Shown: one piece after another, positions 1-11,216 of the stretch
Numbering within the stretch: the first letter of the stretch is position 1
Layout of the letters: each line of letters starts with the position of its first letter
Source of the DNA: Phytophthora hibernalis
Lineage: Eukaryota > Oomycota > Peronosporomycetes > Peronosporales > Peronosporaceae
Direction: 5' to 3'
Length of the DNA: 64,000 nt
Assembly (NCBI GenBank): GCA_012656075.1
Contig: JAAKBF010000159.1
Location: 806,001-870,000 of the forward strand
Position numbers and translations under genes: made by a program
Notes under the pieces: generated by a model
The model's input: the letters and a program-made list of their open reading frames with translations, nothing else
Databases searched by the model: none
What the model was told of the DNA's origin: nothing

Positions 1-4
1 GGCT

Positions 5-757
5 ATGACAGACGAGCGCACTTCAGCTCAAACGAGATGGATGGACTTTGCGGACGGTAAAGCGCACGGTGGTAAATGGGAAGGTGGTGTGCGTCACGGT
101 TCGTCGAAGGATGCAACCTCGGTCGCGCTCCGCAAGAAGCTCTGCGTAGCGCAAGACAAAGCAAACGACTCTAGCTTCTTGAGCAAGTGGGCGCCAAACA
201 AGGAGCCCGTCGACGCAGCAAAGTGGGGTGGTGCATTCGGCAAGGTTTGCGGCCACAATGAAGTTGTGATGCACACTCTGCGTGCATTTTACCCGCAGGA
301 AGTCCTGAATTCTAAAGTCTGTAGCAAGCTCTTCCCAGCACCAGGCAACCAGGGGTTCGATGGTTGTCTGGAGCACTTGCGACTGGCCTGCATGGCCCAA
401 GGCTCGAGCATGACGCTGTGGGATGCCGAGTACTTCGTCTTCATCTCGTCGCGCGGGCGAGTCACGTGGTCTAAGAAGAGCCAACTGCTGTCTCTGTCGC
501 TGGCAAGTTTGCAGTGCCTCATTCCAACGCTTCGAAGCTGGACAGTCGCGAGTGGTGGCCACATGCCGCCCAGTGCTGTACTTCGTGCGATTCAGCTCTG
601 CTGCCAGCTCGATAGCGGCGACAAGCGTGGTAAGCTTCCTCCGAAGGCGCTCAAGCGCATCATGAACTTCGCGTTTGGTGGATCTGCTCGGCTTTGGCGT
701 CAGATCGCGAAGGTGCCGACGCCGCTAGAAGAGGAAACGGTGTACGATTCCCAGTAG
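5..757 (+). CDS. Hypothetical protein (possibly the 3' part of a longer gene)
   Basis: An uninterrupted frame of 250 codons ends in TAG at 755-757. I do not recognise the family. The frame stays open upstream to the window edge, so the ATG at position 5 may be internal and the gene may begin outside the window. The protein is soluble-looking, moderately basic and Cys-containing, with many Lys/Arg and no membrane segment or signal peptide visible. Codon use is GC-rich at third positions, like the other host genes. An antisense frame over 23-562 is judged a shadow because it is shorter and resembles nothing. No function is proposed. Confidence 0.5.
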   Translation: MTDERTSAQTRWMDFADGKAHGGKWEGGVRHGSSKDATSVALRKKLCVAQDKANDSSFLSKWAPNKEPVDAAKWGGAFGKVCGHNEVVMHTLRAFYPQEVLNSKVCSKLFPAPGNQGFDGCLEHLRLACMAQGSSMTLWDAEYFVFISSRGRVTWSKKSQLLSLSLASLQCLIPTLRSWTVASGGHMPPSAVLRAIQLCCQLDSGDKRGKLPPKALKRIMNFAFGGSARLWRQIAKVPTPLEEETVYDSQ

Positions 758-861
758 CTGAACAAACTACATGTAGAAACAAATAGCAAGCGATAGCAGG
801 CAGGCGAGAGAGCTGCTTATTTACTTACTTGTGCTTGGGTTGTATGTCGTTCCACTCGTGT

Positions 862-1743
862 CTATACTCGTTTCCTCACCTCCGTCGCAACGTCCTGTGG
901 CTGGTTCATCACCACTTCTGTCTCAACGTCCACCCGCTTTGCGGAGTGTTCTGCATCTGCATCTGCAACTGCAGGCGGCTGCTGCTGGTTGTTTCCTATA
1001 GGTTCCTGTTCACGCGGGAGTGATACTTTGCCCCCTGCTGCCTGGCCATTCACGTGTCCGTTCGAAAGGCTGCCGTTCACGTGCTTCTGCAGCACGAGCT
1101 TCTCCTGTACAGGGTCAAACACGAGCCAGTCGTCCGGCCGTGGATCGTCCTGTTTGCATGCTGCATCTTGACCTGCACAAGCTTCGCCAGCGCCTCATTG
1201 CACGCTTCGTGGTCTACGGGCGGAACGTCGTCAAAGTCCTCGTCCTCCTCCATCTCTCGACCTTCATCTTCCGACAGCAACTCGGGCACATCTGGCTCTG
1301 TGAACGTAAATGGCAGACTAACATGTAAAACAACAGCAAAAAGGTCAGCATTGCACTAAAACTGCACCACACTGCAGCGCAATTGGCCACGTACTAGCTG
1401 GGAAGACCTTCCACCAGTTGACGGTACAGCCAGCGACCCGAGAGCACGTCCAGAAGCAGCGGCCAGCCTCGATCCAACAGTCCGCAGTACTTGGCAGCGT
1501 AAACGACCAGGTAGGCGCCCAGCAGGTGCAGAGTCGGCACGTGCACGCGCACCATTGGCAGTCGTGTGTGGTGCATCGTGAGTTCCTCCAGGAGCGTCTC
1601 GGGAAGGAAAAGTGCGGGTACAACTCGCACACAGCAGTAGCATTGGACAAGGACTCGCCCAGCAGATTGAGCAGCACGCCCAGCCCCGCCACGAGGTACA
1701 CGACGAGCCACGGAGCGGGGCGGGCTCCGTCCAGGAAGTCCAT
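862..1743 (-). CDS. Predicted membrane protein with acidic C-terminal region, two exons, two single-base frameshifts
   Basis: Exon 1 runs 1743 to 1395 and exon 2 from 1317 to 862, with a 77-bp GT-AG intron (donor GTACGT, acceptor TTAG). Restoring one missing base near 1614/1615 and one near 1150-1153 gives 269 codons, exactly divisible by three. The N-terminal half is hydrophobic, with likely membrane segments soon after the start (PWLVVYLVAGLGVLLNLL) and around residue 75 (LLGAYLVVYAAKY). Exon 2 encodes an acidic stretch (EDEGREMEEDEDFDD) and a Gln/Asn-rich tail. I chose ATG 1743; an intron in the 5' UTR is likely, since GTGAGT...GGCAG lies just upstream and is not in phase with any earlier ATG. 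The family is not recognised. The second shift could instead be a divergent splice, but no intron of normal size fits. Confidence 0.55.
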
Positions 1744-2094
1744 ACTCAGAGGCCGATGTTTTCTGCCAACAAGAAAGCTCACTATTCGCACTTAATACGA
1801 TACTCACGGTACATGTAGCCATTCAACAATTCGCACCGAGCTGCGATCCTGATCGAATTGGCCAAAATTACCACCAATCAGGAGTCGAGACAGGCTCCCT
1901 GGTCGGTAGCTGCAGGCGGAGGGTACTGAAAAGTGCGAAAGGCTACCGCTACAAGACTCATCCTAATACAACAGTCAAGTCTAATTTCATCGTACAAACT
2001 CCATCGTACGGTACAACTTTAGTCGTACGAAATATAGTGGTCGTACACTTGGTGGGTACAGTTAAAATCAGTCCGCAGTACCAAGGTCTAACCT

Positions 2095-2110
2095 CGTCAT
2101 TCACGGATTT
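2095..2110 (+). promoter_or_regulatory. Oomycete Inr plus downstream element, calmodulin promoter
   Basis: CGTCATTCACGGATTT resembles the oomycete 16-nt core element GCTCATTYBNCAWTTT: the TCATT initiator and the ATTT end are both present. It lies about 35-50 nt before the calmodulin ATG, the usual distance for short oomycete 5' UTRs. It is a consensus match by eye, not a mapped start site. Confidence 0.5.
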
Positions 2111-2129
2111 ACTTCGACCCCTCAAGTAA

Positions 2130-2593
<464 letters not shown>

Positions 2594-3989
2594 GCGTTGC
2601 GTCCTGTTGGGTTTAGGCTGCGTGCGTCCACTTGGGTGACGTGGGGCGCGGGCTGCCACGTGCGGCTCCTCGCGCGCTTGCAGATGTAGTGCAATCGACT
2701 CTTGAGCTTAAAATAATTTAGAAACAGCGAGAAATTGATTGCTGCTGCTTTTTGTCATTGTCGGTTGGTCAACCTGTCCTTGGAATGGAGTATCGGTACC
2801 TGTAGTGTTGGATGGGAACGCGTCCGGAACCCGTTTCGGACCATTCCGTTCAGAATGCGTTCCAATACTTTGGAATTACTCTGAAATAAATTTCAGAGAA
2901 CATCAGTGATCTGATTTTCCGCTCAAAAAGCATACTTGCCAAAACTCAGAAAAATCAAAAACAGTAACAGCTCAACAGCTCATCTCCAAATCTAATAAAC
3001 CCTCAAGAACTGACAAAGTTACATGTCAATTTCTGCTTTTGGTCTGATTCCTCTCATAATGCAACTTCAACTTGCTAACCTTAGAGATCCCGACATTGAC
3101 ATGAGCCAAACTCACTCCAATCACTAATATATAGCGAGAACTAGTCAGAAAGCCGCGTGTTGCCTGTGGCGTGCTAGTTCAACGTTCACGCAACATCTTT
3201 GAAAATTGCGTTCAATTATAACAATAGGCACTCCACCCGCAGGGCTGCATCGCTACGCCGACAGCCAAGCCGGCTAGATCGTCTTCGAGGAATCACACGT
3301 GCAGACATGACCAGCTCCTTTTAAAGAACGCCAGTCCACCTTCTAGCATCTGGCCAAAACGTCTTCAACTGGGACTCTGTGGAGAACATCCACCACCAAC
3401 GGTGGCAAGCTCGGAGTTAGGTGGACCGCCAGAAGTACCGGTAGGCGCCTTCTAGGAAGCTACTCAACTAATATTATACTACCTCTGTCAACCTTTCACA
3501 ATGAAACCAAAGTATACTTCACCATTCGTCTAACCTGCGCTAGACCACCACAACTTCACTCTTCTCTAATATTTACAATATTAACTTCGAAGTAGCTAGG
3601 AAGCTACACACCCAGGAGCTTACTAGCGCGAGTGAAGGCATCAGATTTGACAAGGCTGTAAGCACTATTTCTGCGAGACTTTAGCCTCCGCAAACGCCAA
3701 GAAAACGCTGAAAAGCCTTGAAAAATGAAGATACCGGTACTCGTTTAATTAAAGCAATGCACTTACCATTTCACTTGACATGTGAATTTCAGAGCTCATC
3801 CGGGCGCTAGCGCACGGCCTTGTCTGAATGCGTGTGTGTCATGAGTACTAGCCATTTGCAATTAAATTTGCCGCCAGTCTCCTCTATATATGGAGTGATG
3901 TTGGTCTTCCTCCTTGAGCTCACAGCGATTGCAACCTTAGCATCGAGATTTTGAAGACGGCGACCTTGGCGAGGTATCCTTCATTCACC
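2594..3989. other. Intergenic region with no gene seen
   Basis: About 1.4 kb without a convincing coding frame on either strand. It is less GC-rich than the flanking genes. A TATA-like CTATATATGG lies near 3885-3895, about 100 bp before the next start. No paired inverted repeats or LTR edges were found here. Confidence 0.5.
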
Positions 3990-6038
3990 ATGGCCACCAG
4001 CGAGAAAAGACCACCGCGAGTAGATGTGAAGACCATGTACCCGAATTTCCATGCGGAGCAGCACAAGCATCATGTCCAGGAGAGCAGCACAATGGCAGTC
4101 CTTCGAAAACGTCGAGATAGTTCGGATGGCAGCGCTAGGCGAGACGGATACGAGACTTCCACACACCTCCGTCACGAAATCGACCCTTGCAGCTCAAACA
4201 ACGAGTTGGTCACCGGCACAGTGGAGATGGTCGACAAATGGAAGTGACATCAATCCCACCGATCGCAGTCAATCATAGCTCCAACCAGCAAGAAGGAGCT
4301 ACATCGACGCATTTCACAGATCCGGGGATGATAGATCCCTCATTACGTCCCCCGTCTCGCCAGGTCGCTCTTCGCGGAGAGTTGAGCTTGGGATCGTTAG
4401 CATCGGACACCTCCGCAAACAGTGTGGGTGTATCTCCTCGCCTTCGACCATTGCTGTTCCCAACAGCTTTATCTGGTAGCGCGCGTTCCTGTTGGAGGCC
4501 ACGGCAGCGAGATTAACCAGCTCGGTGGATGGAGAATCCCTTCAGGACCTTGTGATGAATGCCCAGCCTCGAACACGATACGCGAGAAGAGAATTACACC
4601 GCCAGGGATCTGCACGGACTCTGGCAAGGATATCCACTGCACCCACGATACTGGGCGGACACCAATCCCTGGATGACACCTCTGTCTCCGCACGTGAAGC
4701 AACACATTTGATTAGCAGTCGCTCTACGGGAACTCTGCACACTGCGGCTGATTTCAGTCGACGAACTCTTAGTCGTCAGGCAGTACAGTCCGCAGTCGTG
4801 CATATAGTCGAAGCCGTGCTACCTGGGGAAGGAGTCGATGACGGCACCGACGATGACGACGATACCAATTTCTTCTTGACTGAGTTGGAGGCTGCAACGC
4901 GAGCCGCAAGTACTGCCACCGCAGCAAAACTCCGCGTGTTGGCGAGGCATGTTGCGCTAGCATCGTTCTTGCTCTACGGGAGCCCACCCGCCCTGGTAGC
5001 TGCTATCCAGCACTTCACGGCAGCGTTGAAATTACTAGAACCTTCCCATCACGATGCTGTCTGTGTCAAAACCAATTCGCCAGAAGGCTTAGCGTTGACA
5101 TCCTTGCTTCACCACCACCAAGGAGTAGCCCTTCGCGAGCTTGTAGTTGCCTCAACTTCGTCAACCAGCAAAGCTGCTATGACCTGCATCAAGCTTGCTT
5201 TCGCAGCTCAGCGACGTGCGCTTGAGTTGGCCCAGCGAGCTCAAGACCCTCGACTTCAGGCTCGGGCTGTGAAGACACTGGGTTTGCTGCTCTTGGATGC
5301 TCATACGTATGGACCAGCCTTGACACATCAGCAAGAGGCACTTAACCTTGCTCTTGAGGAGAAGGATCGCGAGCTGGAGGCACGCGTTTACGCCAATTTG
5401 GGTAACTTGGCGCTTGCACAGCTAAATTTTGGTCATGCATTGAGCTGCCACCATCGAGACCTCCAGCTGTGCTCGTCTAAAGCACTGAATTGCCGCTTGG
5501 GCGCGCACGAGCTCACCGAAACCTGGCAATCGTTTATGCGAAGCTCCATCGGCGTGACCAGCAGCTAAATCACGAAAAGGAAGCGCGTATCGCCGAATAC
5601 AATGACGGTGGTGCTTATTTGAATGACGTAGCGATCCACACAGACAACAGTGTCGGTAATATCTGCTTCCAATCCGCTACTGGCATCGACTCAGTGCTTG
5701 TTAGTCTTGTATCGCAGAATCTCGCAGAGATTGTACATGGATTATCTGGACAGCGAAATCGTGGCTTGAAGGAGGAGAATGACGAAAACAACTCAATCAC
5801 AGCAGCCTTGGAGCAAGAGTGGAGTACCGCAGAAGTGGACTTGGAGGCTGCGATTTCCATTGTATCAGCTGAAGCTAATACACCAAAAAGAGGACACGGC
5901 AGTGAACCTTTCGCGTCTTCTCCCACCAAGTCGCCAAGCAAAGCTGCTCTTGCACGCCACGTTTCCATCCGAATCAACAACTATAGCTATGCACCAGCCT
6001 CACAACATCCCGAATCGTCACTACAAAGTCAAGAGTAA
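3990..6038 (+). CDS. Tetratricopeptide-repeat protein, three single-base frameshifts
   Basis: The coding signal passes through three frames that join end to end. Restoring one base near 4237-4242, one near 4490 and one near 5488 (in GAA-TTG) yields 684 codons, divisible by three. I start at ATG 3990, in ACCATGGCC context, rather than at the in-frame ATG 3951. The N-terminal ~160 residues are polar and low in complexity. An acidic run (DDGTDDDDDT) lies near residue 288. From about residue 395 to 520, helix pairs fit TPRs: QARAVKTLGLLLLDAHTYG, then EARVYANLGNLALAQLNFG, then RAHRNLAIVYAKLHR, each with the small/large pattern of the family. The Ser/Pro-rich tail has no recognised domain. TPR proteins are scaffolds, but the partner here is unknown. 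The next gene is convergent. Confidence 0.6.
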
Positions 6039-6122
6039 CACGCTAAGTATTATAGAAATCGCCACAACCACAAGTAAAACAAACACAATCCACGATATTT
6101 GCACCGCCACCATACCGGCCAT

Positions 6123-7062
6123 CTACTCAAGTCCGCAGAGGCTCAAATCCGAGTTTAACCCGCCGTGGATCTCCTTGTTTTTCAGCTTCGTGCGTCGAAT
6201 GAGGAACGCGTCGAAGCCGTCCATTCCCTGCAGGTCCTCCTTGGTCATCGGGTTCCCTTCCAAGTTCATCACCTGGACAGCGGAGCCTTCTCCCAGAAGC
6301 TCCGCCGCAATAGGCTGCGCCTTGGCACCAGCCGAGCGTCCCACCAGTGTGTTCCGCCGCGCCGACAGCACCTTGAGCTTGGCACATCTCGCCAGTGCAG
6401 CTGGAAGCTCCGTTAGCTTGTTCCCATCCAGATTCAAGTCCTGCAGCTCCTGCTGCTCGCCCAAATTGGACGGTAAAGTCTCCAGTGCATTGTCTGCCAG
6501 GTCCAATTCCTGCAACTGCGACAGTTCCAGCACAATGCGGGGACAACACGCAGTTGATTTCCCTTGAGTGACAACTTGGTCAAATTGGGCGGCATGGCGT
6601 TGGGAATGTCTTCCAGTAAGTTGCCGTCCAGCACCAGCTACAAGTATCACAATACATACACTTTATGTCAATTTGGACAGTTCTATTTTAAACAATAATT
6701 ACATCCCATTTACGCATATAGACAATCTTCAATGTATCGCGTACCGTGGTGAGCGCCTCGAGCGCCGACAGGTCCGGCAGCGTTACGAGGGCATTGGAGG
6801 ACACCTTGAGCGTCTTCAGCGCCTTCAGTTGGTTCAGTTGTGGCGGTAACTCGTTCAGCCGGTTGCCTGTGAGGTCCAGAGTGCGCAGCGTCGACAGTTC
6901 CAGTAGCTCTTCCGGCAGTGTTTTTAGCTTGCTGTTGGGCAGCGCCAGCACGCCTGTGGCCTTGGCCGTCCGCAGCTTCTGCTGCTGCACGTTGCGGTTA
7001 TTCTTGGGCTTGCTCTTGGCCTGCGCGTGGGCCTCGCGCGCCTTGGTCGCCGTGTTCCCCAT
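6123..7062 (-). CDS. LRRC57-like leucine-rich-repeat protein, two exons, one frameshift
   Basis: Exon 1 is 7062-6745 (106 codons) and exon 2 is 6637-6123, separated by a 107-bp intron (donor GTACGC, acceptor TTGTAG). One C is missing from the CCCC run near 6540-6545; with it the protein is about 277 residues. It begins MGNTATK, a plausible N-myristoylation signal also present in animal LRRC57, followed by a basic region and about six typical LRRs (LxxLxLxxNxLxxLP), for example LRTLDLTGNRLNELP and LQELDLADNALETLP. The tail (LEGNPMTKEDLQGMDGFDAF) matches the end of the LRRC57 family well. The family is poorly characterised; membrane-anchored protein binding is inferred from the LRRs and myristoyl signal. 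Confidence 0.75.
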
Positions 7063-7085
7063 GTCTGATTTCCGTCTGCGAGCAA

Positions 7086-7165
7086 ATCGACTTACTTTTA
7101 AAAGTACTAGTACTTAAAAGTATATATTTTTAAAAGTACATAAAAGTATACTTTTTAAAAGTATT
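7086..7165. repeat. AT-rich AAAAGTA-type repeat tract
   Basis: Repeated AAAAGTA/TACTTTT units in both orientations upstream of the LRR gene. Simple-sequence DNA that could fold on itself; no function is evident. The remainder up to 7322 holds no gene. Confidence 0.6.
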
Positions 7166-7842
7166 TAAATAATATATTAATACAAGTGGTTCACGAAAGA
7201 CATGTATTAATACCGGTAACTGGACAAGTTGGGGTTGATTTTCAAAAATCATGAGAAGTCGTGATTTTTAATCCGTTTGCCTATTTTTCTGGAACTGGAC
7301 CAATCCGCGCTACTACATATAACTCGAAACACAAACAGCCGAGTTCCAGACCACTGATAAAATCGACATGATGGTTTCAGTGGCCATGGATGACGAAGTC
7401 TCGAGCGGCATGTTGCTCTTGGGGAGTTCTGGCTATCTTTTGCAAAATTTTCCGGCGTCGGCTTCGACTGGTTTTCAGTGAAAACTTTTCACGCCTCGCT
7501 CACCAAACCACCAGGGCGTCTCGTCACGAAAGTACGTGTATTTAATACTGTATGCATGACGCAACAAATCGTCTGTTGACCGCATGGCTTGGCCGAATGC
7601 TAGCAACGATCAACCCTGGATGCCTCCTGAAGTTTGCAAGTGAAGCTGCAGGAACAATTGTAAGTGCTTCTTGATTCACCAAATGGCAGAGGCAAACAGC
7701 CATATGGACTGTGTAAAACCGACTACGCTTGAATTCATCGGTGAGGTTGTGGGTATCCCCGAGCGACCAAGGCTCAACACGCAGTCCCATCAGAATCAGA
7801 TGATCTCGAGGTTCAAGTCGAAGCGCATATCTCGGGATTTCG

Positions 7843-7873
7843 CCGCACCACCACCAAGTTGGTGGTGGTGCGG
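7843..7873. promoter_or_regulatory. Perfect 15-bp-arm hairpin upstream of the sugar transporter
   Basis: CCGCACCACCACCAA and its exact reverse complement are separated by one G. It sits about 65-95 bp before the predicted initiator and 170-200 bp before the ATG, so it could be a palindromic protein site or a cruciform. The role is unknown. The copy at 44331-44361 is identical. Confidence 0.6.
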
Positions 7874-7938
7874 TGACCAAGGGCTCAACAAGATAGGCGC
7901 TGTAGGTTCCGCACTGAAGCTTGCTATCCTTCAGTGGA

Positions 7939-7954
7939 GCTCATTGTCCATTTT
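7939..7954 (+). promoter_or_regulatory. Oomycete Inr plus CAWTTT element, transporter promoter (copy 1)
   Basis: GCTCATTGTCCATTTT matches the oomycete core GCTCATTYBNCAWTTT at every position but one (G for Y). It predicts a start about 90-100 nt before the ATG at 8043. Confidence 0.7.
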
Positions 7955-8042
7955 GCCTTCCACTGCAACAACAACAAGAACACCACCACCAGGAACCTGC
8001 AACCTCTTTCACTAGAGACCGTCTTCCAAGTTTCAAGAAACG

Positions 8043-9521
8043 ATGGCAGACAGTGCAAACTACGAGGTCGCCAATTCTCCTGGCGCTGCTGTCGCTGGTA
8101 GCACCTTTGACGAGGCTAACAAGGCCGCTGCACGCCTCATCAAACCGAACGCCATCCTGTACACCAGCGCTCTGCTGTCGTGGCTGCAGCCATTCCAGAG
8201 CGGTTGGTCCACCTCGCAGATGAACCTGTCGCAGTACAACGACACGGACGAGTGCAATGCTCGCCCCGTGGCCGACGACACGTGCCTCATGTTCCCGGGC
8301 CACTCGAAGCTCGAGTGGACGTTCGCTGTGAACGCGTGGATCTTCGGTGCCATGGTCGGCTCGCTGTGCTGCGGCCACTTCAGCGACAAGTACGGGCGCA
8401 AGAAGACCCTCATGGGCAACTGCATCTTCATCATCGTGGGCGGTGTCGTGCAGACAGTGGTGTCTAACATTTGGCTGTTCTCCGCTGGCCGCCTGATCGC
8501 TGGCCTTGCCTCGGGTACTGCAACGGCCACGATCGGTAGCTACGTGAACGAGTTGTCGCCGCCGCACATGCGCAACACGCTCGGTCTGGGTCTGCAGATT
8601 TTCACGACCATCGGTATTTTGTTCCCGGCCATCGCCTTCTTCTTCGCGAACACGAGCTCTGGCTGGCGCTACCTGGCTGCGTTCCCAGTCATCCTGGGAG
8701 TAGTCTACCTACTGCTGGCGCCTACGATGTGCGTGGAGAGCCCGGCCTGGCTGTTGACCCAAGGTCGCACGGAGGAAGCCAAGCAGGTCATCGCTCGCCT
8801 GTACGGGGAACAGCACGTGCAGACTGCTCTGTCGTGGCTGCAGGTGAGCAAGAAGCCAGAGAACGCAGAGGAGGGTCTGGCTGCTCCCATGAAGGAGTCG
8901 ATGTTCAACCCGCGTTACCGTCTGCAGCTCCTAGGCGGCATCCTCTTGTCCTGCGCGCAGCAGCTCTCGGGTATCAATGCAGTGTTCTACTACTCGGGCA
9001 GCATCTTCTCGGACGCCGGTATCTCGGACTCGCGCGTGGGCACCCTCGTCATCGATTTCATCAATATCTGGCCCGCCTTCTTCACAGGTGTACTGGCCAA
9101 CCGCTTCGGCGCTCGTAACATGATCCTGTGGGGTCTGGCTGGTATGGTGGTCATGTCCATCGGAATGACGGTGGCGTTCATCGTGGACGTGTCTGCTCTG
9201 TCGATCGTGTTCACGGCGCTGTACGTGATCGTGTTCGGTGTGACGCTGGGCCCGCTCGTGTGGGTGATGACGGCCGATATTTTCCCGGACTCGATCCGTG
9301 CCAGCGCGTCGTCGTTTTGCATCGGTATCAACTGGCTGTGCAACCTCATTGTGGGCGTGTCGTACCCGTACATCTCGGATGCTCTGAACGACTACGCGTA
9401 CGTTCCGTTCGTGGTGCTGCTGGCGATCTTCTATTTCCTTGCTTTGAGACTGGTGCCGGAGACGTCGGGCAAGTCGGCCGAGGAGATCCAGGCCGAGTAC
9501 GATTCGCGCCGCGAGAAGTAA
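8043..9521 (+). CDS. MFS sugar transporter (GLUT/HXT type), copy 1
   Basis: An intact 492-codon, intronless gene for a 12-helix sugar transporter of the plasma membrane. Family signatures are all visible: GHFSDKYGRK at 111-120 (loop 2-3 motif), GRLIAG around 149-154, VESPAWLL at 231-238 (the PESPR-type motif ending the N-domain), QQLSGINAVFYYS at 306-318 (the hexose-binding helix 7 motif), and VPETSGKS near residues 471-478 (PETKG-type C-terminal motif). A large loop between helices 1 and 2 carries Cys71 and Cys81, which could form an extracellular disulphide. Hexose uptake, probably proton-coupled, is inferred from the family; the exact substrate cannot be read. It has no frameshift, unlike its neighbours. 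An identical protein is encoded at 42683-44161 on the other strand. Confidence 0.93.
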   Translation: MADSANYEVANSPGAAVAGSTFDEANKAAARLIKPNAILYTSALLSWLQPFQSGWSTSQMNLSQYNDTDECNARPVADDTCLMFPGHSKLEWTFAVNAWIFGAMVGSLCCGHFSDKYGRKKTLMGNCIFIIVGGVVQTVVSNIWLFSAGRLIAGLASGTATATIGSYVNELSPPHMRNTLGLGLQIFTTIGILFPAIAFFFANTSSGWRYLAAFPVILGVVYLLLAPTMCVESPAWLLTQGRTEEAKQVIARLYGEQHVQTALSWLQVSKKPENAEEGLAAPMKESMFNPRYRLQLLGGILLSCAQQLSGINAVFYYSGSIFSDAGISDSRVGTLVIDFINIWPAFFTGVLANRFGARNMILWGLAGMVVMSIGMTVAFIVDVSALSIVFTALYVIVFGVTLGPLVWVMTADIFPDSIRASASSFCIGINWLCNLIVGVSYPYISDALNDYAYVPFVVLLAIFYFLALRLVPETSGKSAEEIQAEYDSRREK

Positions 9522-10188
9522 GTGTGAGGTGTACGCGGAAACCAGTCAGCGTGTTTTCGAGTGCATTGCCTACATGTGAATAGAGACCTTATATTTTCAT
9601 TGACAACCTTGAATTGAGACCTGCAACCTCTACAGGGCTCTGCTGGGAATCGTTGTGTTGAATTGCATGCGACTGTGAACGGTGTGCTGGTATTGTTGTT
9701 ACCGGTACCTCTGTGCGGCAGTAAATACCATAGTACTACAGTAGTATTAATAGCAAGATTGCGGGGTCATCATGCTTTCAGGGACCTATCTTGCAAGGAA
9801 GATGATCTGCACGAGTAGCAGAATGTACTACGAGGGATATGCTTGGGGCAATCTGCTAAGGGGGAATGTTAGCATTAGAGAGTTTTCGCTGGCTTTGCTG
9901 TTCTCATTCCCAGACAGCATTTGAGGTGAAGTTATGGGAACTTGACAACGTTTTCGCTTTTACCCATTCCCATAAACAAACTTATCAAATTGCATTTTAT
10001 GATTTAGCGGAGGCTTTAGCTGAGCGCTTCCGCCCACTCACTTCTCAAGCACTCAAGATGATAGCATCCTTTGTGCGCGCTTCTCGATGAAGCCGGGTGC
10101 AGCGATGCCATGATCGTCGCTATAGCTACACTCTATACGCCACCCGTCGAACGTCCTCGTACCCAACATCCACTTTTGTCTCGCTGGT

Positions 10189-11172
10189 ATGACTGATGCC
10201 GATGCCGAGTTTGATTTTCGCTTCGACGCAGCGGGCATTCCGCAAATGGCCTTGCTTTTGAGCTACCGGAGAGGGTTGTCACTAAAAATCGCGACTGCGT
10301 CCACAAAACCGAGACTCTCTGTATGATGCAGTTCCGTTTGTGCTACCCCAAGCGCCTTGCGGACATGCGCAAGACGTTTGGCAGGTCGGAAGGTGCACTC
10401 TGTCGTGTGATTCTTCATACTTGTAAGTGCTGCTATGATATGAATTGCTGATAACTAAAACTCTGGTTAGCCCTCTAGCAGTTGATTTTCTTTTTGACAG
10501 ATATGAAGATACAATATATTTTCACGAAGAAGTGCTTCGGAGTCGCGTTGCAGAATATGCTGTCGCTGTTAGTCGAAAAGGCGCACACATGCCCAATGTT
10601 TTCGGCTTCATCGATGGGACAAAGAACGCAATATGTCGTCCGACGCCACGCCCTGTGCGCACCGAGAATCTCCAACGTCAAGTATATTCGGGACACAAGC
10701 GTATTCACTGCCTCAATTACCAGTGTATAACAACGCCAGACGGGCTAGCACTGCACTTCTGGGGACCTGTCGAAGGATGTCGCCATGACGTTACTTTACT
10801 GAGAAAAGTAAACTGCTGCAATATTTCGAGAAGCATCACGACCTATAGTGTATATGGTGATCCTGCATACGGTTTATCCGTCATATGTGTCGGGAATTCG
10901 TGGTGCTAGAACATCGCGGCGAGCGGGCATTTGACAGTGACATGAGCTCTGTTCGCGAAAGTGTTGAGTGGTCGTTTGGACGTTTGAAAACACTGTGGGC
11001 GTTCATCGACTTCAAGAAGTTAAACAAAATAAGACTCAGTCCGGTTGGAAAGAACGTCATGATTGCAATGCTGATGACGAAATATCACTGCTGCTATTAC
11101 AGAGGCAATCAAATTAGTAAGTTCTTCGAGTTGTCACCGCCAACACTTCAAGTTTATTTAGGTGTGTCATAA
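10189..11172 (+). pseudogene. HARBI1-like DDE transposase (DDE_Tnp_4), left half, degraded
   Basis: Fragments in successive frames make up a PIF/Harbinger transposase. An N-terminal block (YPKRLADMRKTFGRSEGAL) precedes a probable intron near 10422-10480. The catalytic core has FGFIDGTKNAI (first Asp), GPVEGCRHDVTLL, VYGDPAYG (second Asp) and RESVEWSFGRLKT (Glu), so all three acidic residues remain. Two frame changes, near 10880 and in the N-terminal part, break the frame. It would cut and paste its own element, but is probably inactive as written. The coiled-coil gene at 11217-11648 is convergent and 45 bp away. Confidence 0.75.
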
Positions 11173-11216
11173 TTGATGCAATTGTAATGCACCTAATAAA
11201 CGTTTTCCTTTCCTTT

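Larger units (their letters stand above)
7323..9623 (+). repeat. Left arm of a 2.3-kb inverted duplication (partner 42581-44884)
   Basis: This block, holding a sugar transporter and about 700 bp of its upstream sequence, recurs in reverse complement at 42581-44884. Within the transporter gene I found no difference: the proteins and the frames antisense to and overlapping them all agree. The upstream part differs at a few bases (near 7337 and 7355, a base near 7972, and an indel near 7839). Similarity starts abruptly at CTCGAAACAC and stops at GACCTG. Outside the arms the sequences are unrelated. Confidence 0.9.

Noticed and set aside
23..562. 179-codon minus-strand frame opposite the first ORF
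   Set aside because: Entirely within the plus-strand frame, no recognisable motif; typical antisense shadow in GC-rich coding DNA.
3951..3989. Earlier in-frame ATG for the TPR gene
   Set aside because: The ATG at 3990 has a much better ACCATGGCC context; the 13 extra residues show no conserved feature.
8060..9583. Several long frames overlapping the transporter on both strands
   Set aside because: They are out-of-frame or antisense readings of one GC-rich gene, and they recur identically in the duplicate because the DNA is identical. None shows a domain.
9623..9700. Continuation of the transporter inverted repeat beyond the piggyBac element (toward 36600)
   Set aside because: Only patchy similarity is visible by eye, while the arms themselves are nearly identical; too weak to claim.
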